64,000 bases of DNA from Geodermatophilus sp. DF01-2 (GTDB taxonomy: Bacteria; Actinomycetota; Actinomycetes; Mycobacteriales; Geodermatophilaceae): contig NZ_SPQN01000011.1 in NCBI RefSeq assembly GCF_004571065.1, positions 1 through 64,000 on the forward strand, given 5' to 3'. The notes below the pieces were generated by a model. That model did not search any database and was not told where the DNA came from. It saw only the letters and a program-made list of their open reading frames with translations. Below are positions 1 to 7,500 of this stretch, one piece after another. The position numbers were made by a program, and so were the translations under genes. The stretch's first letter is position 1, and each line of letters begins with the position of its first letter.

Positions 1-129
1 GGGCACCAGTACCGCCGCCGTGAGCCCGGGGGTGTCCGGCCGCCAGGCGAACTCGCGGACCGCGAGCCGGTACCGGTCGGTCGCGGCAAGAGTCACCAGG
101 TCGTCGTCGATCTCCAGGCGGACGCCGCG
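1..129 (-). pseudogene. dnaN: Internal fragment of DNA polymerase III beta clamp (dnaN)
   Basis: Read on the minus strand this edge encodes about 43 residues containing LEIDDDLVTLAATDRYRLAV and ending TAAVLVP. This matches the middle domain of actinobacterial DnaN sliding clamps, where the ATDR(F/Y)RLAVRE signature is highly conserved. It has no start of its own: it begins abruptly where the GAP1-like gene stops making sense, in a different frame, and continues off the window. It is either a rearranged dnaN segment, a clamp-like domain gene, or a chimeric join at a contig end. The identity of the peptide is well supported; the reason for its position is not. Confidence 0.7.
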
Positions 130-1034
130 TTGCTCCCGCGGGCCAGCCAGCCCGGCGCGGCGCCGGACTCCAGCACGCTGGCCAGCTGGTCGGCCGTCAG
201 CGTCCCGGCGTCCTGCTCGGCCCAGGCGTCGGCGAACAGCCAGACGTCCAGGCGGCGCAGGTCGGCCAGGTCGTCCGGCGCGAGCTCGGCCTTGACCGCC
301 GCCTCGAGCAGCGTCCGGGCCCGCTCGGTGTCGGCCGTGGGTGCGGCGGGGGGCGATAGGGCCCCGCGCCCCGGGGCCTCGACCAGCTCCACGGTGATCG
401 GCGCGGTGTCGCCGTCGTCCTCCCGGGTGCCGGCGTGCAGCGACACGCCGGCGGCCAGCGCCCGGGGCAGGACGGTGAACACGACCTCGGCCACCTCGCG
501 GCCCGTCGGGGTCCGTCGCGGCAGGGTGCAGGCGCCCGTCCCCGCGGCGAGCGCGGCCAGCACCTGGGCCAGCGGGGGGGTGAGGGCGTCGACCTCCTCG
601 GGGGTCAGCGGCGGCACGCCGCGGTCGGCGAAGGTCACCGGTAGCGGCGGCAGGTCGGCGGTGGGGGAGGAGTCGCCGGGCAGCTCGTCGAGGAACCGGC
701 CGGCCCGACGCAGCGCCAGCAGCTCGCGGACGCCGAGCCGGCCGCTCTCGTCCCACAGCAGGTGCACCAGGTAGTTGCCGGGGCGGCCGAAGTCGTCGGC
801 GCGGGCGGCGACCGTGCGGTAGAGCACCCGCCCCGTCCCGCGGGAGAGCAGCCCGTACGCCTCGCCGTCCCCCGGCCGGAAGCCGACCAGCGCCCCGAGC
901 ACCTTGCGGGTGCGGCCGACCTCGGCCGGCCAGTCCGCCGAATGCGCGTAGACGCCGAAACCCGGCCCCTCCAGCGTGCGGCTGGCGGAGGTGTAGAGCG
1001 CCTGCGGACAGGCCCGGCCGCTCATCGCGACCAC
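93..1034 (-). CDS. GTPase-associated protein 1 (GAP1-N-like), 3' end disrupted
   Basis: The 313-residue product begins with a block (YTSASRTLEGPGFGVYAHS, then a VLYRT segment and FGRPGNYLVH) typical of the N-terminal domain of GTPase-associated protein 1 of actinobacterial GTPase conflict systems. These act with a cognate GTPase, probably as adaptor or regulator. The start overlaps the end of the GTPase gene by 13 bases, so the two are translationally coupled. The last ~19 residues (from about position 150 leftwards) are out of register with the dnaN-like reading frame in the same DNA, and usual family members are much longer, so the gene is almost certainly truncated here. The family call rests on remembered motifs; no enzymatic residues are visible. 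Confidence 0.6.
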   Translation of the reverse strand: MVAMSGRACPQALYTSASRTLEGPGFGVYAHSADWPAEVGRTRKVLGALVGFRPGDGEAYGLLSRGTGRVLYRTVAARADDFGRPGNYLVHLLWDESGRLGVRELLALRRAGRFLDELPGDSSPTADLPPLPVTFADRGVPPLTPEEVDALTPPLAQVLAALAAGTGACTLPRRTPTGREVAEVVFTVLPRALAAGVSLHAGTREDDGDTAPITVELVEAPGRGALSPPAAPTADTERARTLLEAAVKAELAPDDLADLRRLDVWLFADAWAEQDAGTLTADQLASVLESGAAPGWLARGSNAASAWRSTTTW

Positions 1035-2194
1035 TCGCCGCGCAGGCCCGCGCCGTACTCCTCCGGGTCGAGCCCCTCCTCGGAGAGGAAGCCGGACCGG
1101 GCCAGCAGCACCAGCAGCGGATCGAGCACGCCGGCCGGCGCGATCCGCGGGTAGCCGCCGTCTCGGGCGTCGGCGCCGGTGGCCGAGACCGCGTGCACGG
1201 TCGGCCGGGGCAGCCGGTGCAGCACCGCGGTGAGCAGGTTGGAACCGCCGCTGACCTCGAGGAAGTCGACCAACCGGGAGCTGTTCTGCCGCACGTCGGC
1301 GAACCAGTGCGCCAGCGGCGCCGCGCGCAGGTCGGGATCCCGCAGCGTGTCGGCCGGGAAGTCCGGCACCGCGCGCAGCTTGTCGGCCTTGCTGAGGACG
1401 ACGGCGGTCGCGACGTCGTCCAGGTGGCTGTCCGGCGGCAGGTTGCGGGCGCTGCGCAGCACGTTGGCCAGGTTGACCACCATCTGGGTGTGCCGGGCCA
1501 GGCCCATCGAGTCCTCACCCGGATCGGCCACGTGTCGCAGCCGCGGAAAGACGCCCGGGGAGAGCACCACAAGCACCGCCGTCGCGGCGTAGAGGAACCT
1601 GCCGTACTGGCCCATGTCCTCGCTGCGGTAGAGCTGCTCGCCCGAGGCGTCGAAGAAGACCAGGTTGACCGAGCGTTCGGCTCCGTTCCGGCCCGCGCCG
1701 CGCAGCACCAGCATGAACGGCTCCGGCGAGCTGCCCTGGCCCAGCAGCGGCAGGGTCAGCGGCAGCTGCTGGCGCTGCACCATCAGCCGGTAGCGGTGGT
1801 CGTCGAAGCGGGCCGCGCTCTCCTCGTCCATCTCCACCGAGATGCCGAGCGGGGCCAGCGCCCCCTCGTGCAGCAGGTCGACGAGCACGGTGAGGTAGGT
1901 GCTCTTCGACGCGCCGGTCAGCCCGACCAGGCCGACGACGATCGTCGGCCGGTCGAGGTACTCCGGCGGCAGCCGGTGCCCGCGGGGGCAGGTGGGCACG
2001 ACGTTGGCCGCGGCCGCGCCGGCGGCGTCCCGGGCCGTCGGCGCGGGCAGCGGGTCGGCCCGCAGCGGGTCGAGCAGCCGCTGCCAGCGGCTGCGGCGCT
2101 CGACCGGCGGAGGCTGGGGCGCGCCGGTCGCGTCGCGCCAGATCGGCGCGGACAGGGTCTCCAGACAGCGGGGGCAGACGCGGCGCCTCATCAT
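1022..2194 (-). CDS. Zinc-ribbon TRAFAC-type GTPase of a kinase/GTPase/GAP1 operon
   Basis: A 390-residue protein. Two N-terminal Cys clusters (CPRCL at ~8-12 and CPRGH at ~71-75) form a likely zinc ribbon. A P-loop follows (VVGLVGLTGASKSTYL, ~87-102), in which the usual Gly before Lys is Ser. A switch/Walker B FFDASGEQ and a specificity motif VVLSKADKL (an NKxD variant) complete a GTPase of the 'double-GTPase' type found with GAP1 proteins. It starts at tandem ATGs; the first overlaps by one base the stop of the upstream 45-residue membrane protein (TGATG). The predicted role is a nucleotide-dependent switch downstream of the linked kinase. The Walker A variation may alter nucleotide handling. 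Confidence 0.65.
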   Translation of the reverse strand: MMRRRVCPRCLETLSAPIWRDATGAPQPPPVERRSRWQRLLDPLRADPLPAPTARDAAGAAAANVVPTCPRGHRLPPEYLDRPTIVVGLVGLTGASKSTYLTVLVDLLHEGALAPLGISVEMDEESAARFDDHRYRLMVQRQQLPLTLPLLGQGSSPEPFMLVLRGAGRNGAERSVNLVFFDASGEQLYRSEDMGQYGRFLYAATAVLVVLSPGVFPRLRHVADPGEDSMGLARHTQMVVNLANVLRSARNLPPDSHLDDVATAVVLSKADKLRAVPDFPADTLRDPDLRAAPLAHWFADVRQNSSRLVDFLEVSGGSNLLTAVLHRLPRPTVHAVSATGADARDGGYPRIAPAGVLDPLLVLLARSGFLSEEGLDPEEYGAGLRGEWSR

Positions 2195-2331
2195 CAGCGG
2201 ACGAACAGCGCGAAGAAGAGGACGGCGGTCACGCAGAAGACCGCCAGCAGCACCCGCTGGCGCTCCCGGAACCGCTGGCGGCGCGCGTCGAGCCGCTGCT
2301 GGGCCAGCGCGCGCTCGTACATCCCGGACAC
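2194..2331 (-). CDS. 45-residue single-span membrane protein between kinase and GTPase
   Basis: A GTG start at 2331 is preceded at ideal spacing by AGGAGG (2338-2343). An in-frame ATG at 2322 is an alternative. The product is a short, charged, Arg-rich helix (ERALAQQRLDARRQRFRER) followed by one hydrophobic segment (VLLAVFCVTAVLFFALF), ending at TGA that shares one base with the GTPase start. The strong ribosome site and TGATG coupling argue that it is a real operon member. The topology suggests a C-tail or N-in anchor that could tether the soluble GTPase to the membrane, as the kinase is tethered. No family is recognised. Confidence 0.6.
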   Translation of the reverse strand: MSGMYERALAQQRLDARRQRFRERQRVLLAVFCVTAVLFFALFVR

Positions 2332-2360
2332 GGTGCTCCTCCTCGGTACTCGGGGCTCGG

Positions 2361-2414
2361 AAGACGACGACTCAGAAGACGACGACTCAGAAGACGACGA
2401 CTCAGAAGACGACG
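2361..2414. repeat. 15-bp tandem repeat spanning the kinase stop codon
   Basis: Three exact copies of AAGACGACGACTCAG (2361-2375, 2376-2390, 2391-2405) plus a 9-base partial copy. On the minus strand each unit reads as the last codons of the kinase (Val-Val-Phe-stop). Loss or gain of whole units leaves the protein unchanged but alters the gap to the next gene's ribosome site. Confidence 0.9.
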
Positions 2415-3505
2415 TGGTACAGCACGGCCAGCACCAGCCCGGCGACGACGCCCAGCAGCACCATCGCCACCGCGGCGACGGCGAAGCCGGTCCAGGTGTC
2501 GGCGACCGCCCGTTCCAGCCGGGCCAGCTCGTAGCGGGCCGCCTCGGTCACCGCCCCCAGGGACTGCAGGTCGCGCATCGTCGTCCGCGGGTCGGGGATC
2601 TGCGAGGTCTGGCCGAGCCAGCGGGTGCGCTGCTCCACCTGCCGGGCCAGCTGTGCCACGGTCGGCCGTCGCTCGGGGTTGAAGCGCAGCGCGCGTTCCA
2701 CGCTGTCGAGCAGGTTGGCCGGCACGCGGGTGAGGTCGAGCCGGCCGGCCCGCAGCGCGAGGTAGTAGTCGGAGTCGGGCATGGTGTCGTCGGGGTCGAC
2801 CGGATGCGCCGCGCCCGCCGCGAAGGCGATCACCATGCCCCAGCTGTAGACGTCGCTGGCCTCGGTGAGCACGGCGCCGGCCAGCTGTTCGGGGCTGGCG
2901 AACAGCTTCGTGCCCAGTACGGCCATGCCGGTGGTGGCGGTGCCCGCCGGTGACTCCGGGCCGATGTAGCGGCTGATCCCGAAGTCGACCAGCCACACCT
3001 CCGAGCCGGAGATGATGATGTTGCCCGGCTTCACGTCCCGGTGGACGACGCCGGCGGCGTGCACGTCGCGCAGCGCCCGCAGCAGCCCGATGGCGATCCG
3101 GCGCAGCTCCTCGGCGTTGAGCCCGCCCGAGCGGGAGGCCATGAACTCGTCCAGCGGCGTGCCGGCCACGTACTCCTGCACGTAGTAAGGCGCGTCCGCG
3201 GCGAGATCCTGGTCGATGATCGCGGCGACCCGGGAGCTCTTCACGCGGGCGGCGTTCTCCACCTCCCGGGCCAGCCGCTTGCGGGCCAGCTCCGGCGCGG
3301 CCTCGGGCAGCCGCTTGATGACGACCAGCGCGCCGTCGGGGCCGGCCGACCCGACGAACACGTCGGCCCCCTGGCCGCCGCGCGGCAGCCGGCACAGCAG
3401 GTCGTAGGGACCGATGCGGTCCGGGTCGCCGGGTTCGAGCAGGCCGATCTGGCGGGTCCCGGCCAGATCGGCCACCGCTCCGGCGGGGTCGAGCGCCTCG
3501 TCCAC
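2402..3505 (-). CDS. Membrane-anchored Ser/Thr protein kinase (PknB-like)
   Basis: A 367-residue Hanks-type kinase. A Gly-rich loop lies at ~41-47, the ATP-binding Lys in VVIKRL (K64), the catalytic loop HRDVKPGNIII (155-165), DFG at 174-176 and an activation-segment/APE equivalent FASPEQL. All catalytic residues are present. After a linker, a single C-terminal transmembrane segment (last ~27 residues) anchors the kinase domain with almost no extracellular part, so it lacks a PASTA-type sensor. It starts at GTG 3505. It is the first gene of the minus-strand kinase / small membrane protein / GTPase / GAP1 operon, which suggests it phosphorylates a member of that system. Confidence 0.85.
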   Translation of the reverse strand: MDEALDPAGAVADLAGTRQIGLLEPGDPDRIGPYDLLCRLPRGGQGADVFVGSAGPDGALVVIKRLPEAAPELARKRLAREVENAARVKSSRVAAIIDQDLAADAPYYVQEYVAGTPLDEFMASRSGGLNAEELRRIAIGLLRALRDVHAAGVVHRDVKPGNIIISGSEVWLVDFGISRYIGPESPAGTATTGMAVLGTKLFASPEQLAGAVLTEASDVYSWGMVIAFAAGAAHPVDPDDTMPDSDYYLALRAGRLDLTRVPANLLDSVERALRFNPERRPTVAQLARQVEQRTRWLGQTSQIPDPRTTMRDLQSLGAVTEAARYELARLERAVADTWTGFAVAAVAMVLLGVVAGLVLAVLYHVVF

Positions 3506-3691
3506 GGTTGCGCGGCCCTCCCTGTCGGCGGCAGGTGGCCCCCGACGGTAGTGGCTCGGCCTGTGAACCGGCTGGGAGTCGCGCGCGGCGGGAAGGGCAC
3601 GGGGCGGCGCGTCCCGGGTCCCGGGTTTCCGGCGGCCCGGGCCCCTCCGTCCCGGTGCCGCCCGGAGCGAGGGTCGGTCCCGGCAGGCTCA

Positions 3692-3719
3692 GGCGGTGAG
3701 TGCACCTGCACTCACCGCC
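3692..3719. promoter_or_regulatory. 28-bp perfect palindrome between divergent kinase and XRE genes
   Basis: GGCGGTGAGTGCA (3692-3704), a 2-base centre, then its exact reverse complement (3707-3719). With one mismatch the arms extend to 17 bases. There is no T-run. It lies in the 400-base gap between the minus-strand kinase operon (start 3505) and the plus-strand XRE regulator (start ~3906), where an operator is expected. A binding site for the linked XRE protein is the simplest guess; a bidirectional stem-loop is the alternative. Nothing else was recognised in 3506-3905. Confidence 0.55.
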
Positions 3720-3905
3720 CGAGCGTCCCGGGAGGGACACCTGCCGGCGCGGTCGCCACCGGCTCGCTCGGCGGACCGGGGACGGTGGGACCGGGGAACC
3801 GGTGCACGGCGGGGTCCTGGTGTGGTCGTCTCCACAGCGAGCGGGCTCCTCCACACCTGCTGGTCGGCGAGGCCGACGGTCCCGGTGGGACGACACCCTT
3901 GGGAC

Positions 3906-4541
3906 GTGTCGTCCTTCGACCTCTCCGGGGTGCTGCGCCGGATCCGCCGACGGGCCGACCTGTCCCAGCGACAGCTGGCCGCTGTCTGCGGGCTGTCGCA
4001 GTCGGCGGTGGCGCAGGCCGAGAGCGGGCGGCGCGACCTGCCCGTCGGCGCCCTTGTCCGCGCCGCCGAGCAGGCCGGCCTGCGGCTCGCGCTGCTCGAC
4101 GCGGCCGGCCGCGAGGTCGCCGGGATGTCGCCGGACGCCGTGCGCGACCGCTACGGCCGCCACTTCCCGGCCCACCTCGACACCCACTTCGCCGACGAGC
4201 GCGAGGGGCGCTACGAGCACCGCTACGACCGCCCGCGCCCCTGGTTCACCGTGGACGTGGACCGGGCCGCGCGCGACACACTCCGAGGCCGCCTCGGCAC
4301 GCCCGAGGACCACCACCCCGTGCGCCCCGGGGACTCGCCGCAGGAGCGACGTGCCCGGCGCCAGGAGGCCGCACGGCAGCGCCGACAGGAGGAGGCGCGG
4401 CGGAGCCGGCTCGCCGGGGCGGGTCCCCGCGTTGCCGACGAGTTCGCCTGTCGCTGTCCACCGGCCTGCGACGAGCTGGATGACGGCAACGGGCGGCCGG
4501 TGCACTCCCCGGACTGCCCCTGTGGGTGCGACCTGGGTTGA
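3906..4541 (+). CDS. XRE-family transcriptional regulator
   Basis: The chosen GTG at 3906 gives 211 residues beginning just before a canonical helix-turn-helix (LRRIRRRADLSQRQLAAVCG then LSQSAVAQAESGRRDLPVG). A longer frame back to 3696 would run through the palindrome and lacks plausible protein. The central region (residues ~75-110) is conserved-looking with RYGRHFPAHLD and Tyr/His-rich segments. The basic C-terminal half ends in a Cys cluster (CRCPPACDE, DCPCGCD) that could bind metal. It is divergent from the kinase operon and is a candidate regulator of it. There is no strong ribosome site, so a leaderless start is possible. Confidence 0.7.
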   Translation: MSSFDLSGVLRRIRRRADLSQRQLAAVCGLSQSAVAQAESGRRDLPVGALVRAAEQAGLRLALLDAAGREVAGMSPDAVRDRYGRHFPAHLDTHFADEREGRYEHRYDRPRPWFTVDVDRAARDTLRGRLGTPEDHHPVRPGDSPQERRARRQEAARQRRQEEARRSRLAGAGPRVADEFACRCPPACDELDDGNGRPVHSPDCPCGCDLG

Positions 4542-4563
4542 GCTCGCGAGGCGACGACGCGGG

Positions 4564-7500
4564 TCAGCCGGCGATGAGGTGACCCGACTCCTGGCGCACC
4601 AGCCGGCCGGCGTCCAGGACCCGGGTCAGCGCGGCCTGCAGCAGCGGGGCGAGGGACGGCGTCCGGCGGCGGTAGCCGAAGACCTCGGCGGTACGGACGA
4701 GCAACTCGTCCTCGGCCATCCCGGCGGCGGCGGACCGGCACAGGGCCACCATGGCGTTGCCGATCTCCTCGGGCGTGACGTGCTCCAGCGGCCGGTCGGC
4801 GCTCGACCCCTGGCGCCGGAAGCCGGTCCAGGCCGCGGGGTCCAGCGACTCGGGCCAGACGAACTCGCCGTCGACGGCACCCGCGGGCAGCAGGGCCAGC
4901 AGCGCGTCGCGGCGGGCGTCGCTGACCCGGGAGAGGCCGAAGGCGCCTGCGGTCAGCCGGACCAGCCGGTCGCGGTGCACCGGTCCCTCCGCCCTGAGCC
5001 CGGCGGTGAGCACCCGCCGGACGGTGCGGGCGGCCCGCGGGTCGTCGAGGGAGTCGAGTGCCCTGCGCTCGCCGCCGCTCCTGGGCGTCCACGGCACGAA
5101 GAGGGTCTCGCCGTCCAGCAGCGGCGCGACCGGCGCCTTCTTCGCCGTCCGCCGGGCGGGCTTCGCGGACGGCGGCGGCTCGGCTCCGGCGGTCTCCGCG
5201 GGCGCCGCCGTCTCGGACCCGGCGGCTTCCGCGGGCGCCGCCGGGCCGGTCACGACGGGCTCGACGACCACCGAGGGCCCGGCGCGCAGCGGGACGACCG
5301 ACCGCACCTCGGCGGCCGGCGGCGCAGCAGGCGCCGGCACCGGCGGGACGACGGCCACCGGCACGACGGCGACCGGGACGACGGCCGCCGGCTCGGCTGC
5401 GGGTTCTGCGGCCACCTGCGCCGGCACGGCGACGGCCGGCTCGAGCACCGGCACCGCCGCCACCGCGGCGTCCAGCCGGTCGAGCACCGCCTCGCGGTCG
5501 CGCAGCCACGTCGGCAGCCACACCCGCTCGACGGCGGGCCAGCCCAGCATCCCGGAGAGCACCTCGACCGGCAGGCCGTCGCGGTCGCCGACCGTGCGCC
5601 GCCGCGCCCACGCCGGACCGTCGAGCAGCACCGCCAGCACCGGCTCGTCCGGGGTCTCGCCCCGCGCCACCGACAGGTCGACCCGGAACTCCGAGAGGCC
5701 GACGTCGGTGCGCACGCTCAAGCCCCGGTCGCGCAGCGCCGCCGCGACCTCCTCGCGGTGCCGGTCCGGGACGGCGACCGGCCGGGCGTCCCGCGGCAAC
5801 GCGTCGGTGCCCAGCGCGGCCAGGTCGAGGTAGGCGCGCAGGTGCTTGACGCCCACCGACGAGGTCTGCTCGGCGCGCAGCTGGGACGGGTCGAAGGAGG
5901 AGAAGACGACGACCTGCCGCCGGGCGCGGGTGACCGCGACGTTGAGCCGCCGCTCGCCGCCGACGCGGTTGAGCGGCCCGAAGTTCAGCGGCAGGGAGCC
6001 GCGGTCGTCGACGCTGAACCCGGTGGAGAACAGGACGACGTCACGCTCGTCGCCCTGCACGTTCTCCAGGTTCTTGACGAACAGCCCCTCGCCGTCGGTG
6101 CGGTCCAGCGCCTCGACCAGCCGCTCGTCGCCGGCGTCGCGCAGCAGACCCTCAACGTAGGCCCGCTGCTGGGCATTGAAGGTGACCACGCCGATCGAGG
6201 GCAGGGTGTCCGGGGAGGCGTCGAAGCGGCGGCGGACCTCCGCGACGACCGCCTTGGCCTCCATCGGGTTGGTGCGCAGCAACCGCCCGGCGCCGGTGCG
6301 GTGGAAGGTGCCGTTGACCCGCACCAGCGAGATGCCGCGGCCGTCCGGCCCGGACGACGGCCGGCCGTGGGTCGGCGCCGGGAAGGACGAGAGCCGGTTG
6401 TCGTAGTAGGTGGCGTTGCTGAACGCGATGAGGGACTCGTCCTGGCTTCGGTAGTGCCACGACAGCCACTGCCGCGGCACCCGGGCCTGCACGCACTCGG
6501 AGAGGATCGACTCCTCGTCCTCGACCGCGGTGCCCAGCAGCTCGACCGCGTCGTCCTCACCGGTCCCGGCCACCGGCTCGGCGAAGGACGTCGGTGGCAT
6601 CTGCCGGCTGTCCCCGACGATCACCGCCGCCTTGGCCCGACCCAGTGCCCCGACGGCGTCGGCCACCCGGATCTGCGAGGCCTCGTCGAAGACGACCAGG
6701 TCGAACAGGCTCGCCTCGGCGGGGAAGAACCGCGCCACCGAGTCGGGGCTGACCAGCACGCACGGCAGCGCGGTGGTGACCAGCTCGCCGTACCGGGCCA
6801 GCAGCCCGCGCACGCCGAGCCCACGGCGGGCCTCGGCCAGTTCCCGCTGCAGCGCACCGACCTGCCCGTCGCCGGAGGCCGCGTCGAACGGCCGCGCGGC
6901 GAGCACCGAGCCCGGCAGCGCCGTCCGCAGGTGCGCCCGCACCGCACGCGAGGCGGCGGTGAACCGGCTGATCGCCCGCTCGTGCGCGTGCGCGTCGAAG
7001 CCGTCGAGCCCGGAGGCGTCGCGCCGTTCGGCCACCGAGGCCAGCGCGAGGCCGCGCTCGAGCGCGCGGACGGCGTCCTCGGCGGGCAGCTCGCCGCTGA
7101 CCAGCAGCGCCCGCGCCTCGTGCAGGCCCGCGGCGCGCAGCGGCTCCAGGGTGTCGACGAAGTCGGCCCACCGGCGCAGCGACATCAGGCCGGTGTGCTC
7201 GACGCCGCGCTCGGGGCGGGTCATCTGCCAGCGCAGCACCAGCCCGTCGTCGCCGGCCCAGTCGGCCAGGCGCCCGGAGTCACTGCTGCACACCCGCAGC
7301 AGCGCGGCCACCGCGTCGCGCAGCCGGGCCACCGCCGCGCCCACGGCGGCGTCCGGGCCGGGGCCCTGGACCACCCAGCGGCGCAACGCGACGGCGAACT
7401 CGCTGGCGCTGTCGGTGGCGGCGCCGGCCCGCTCCAGCCACTCGACCTGCCCGACGAGCAGCTCCGGGTCGGCCAGCGGGTTCCAGGTGGGCGGCACGGA

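Noticed and set aside
21-774. Plus-strand open frames over the GAP1 gene
   Set aside because: Ser/Arg/Ala-rich shadow frames with no motif.
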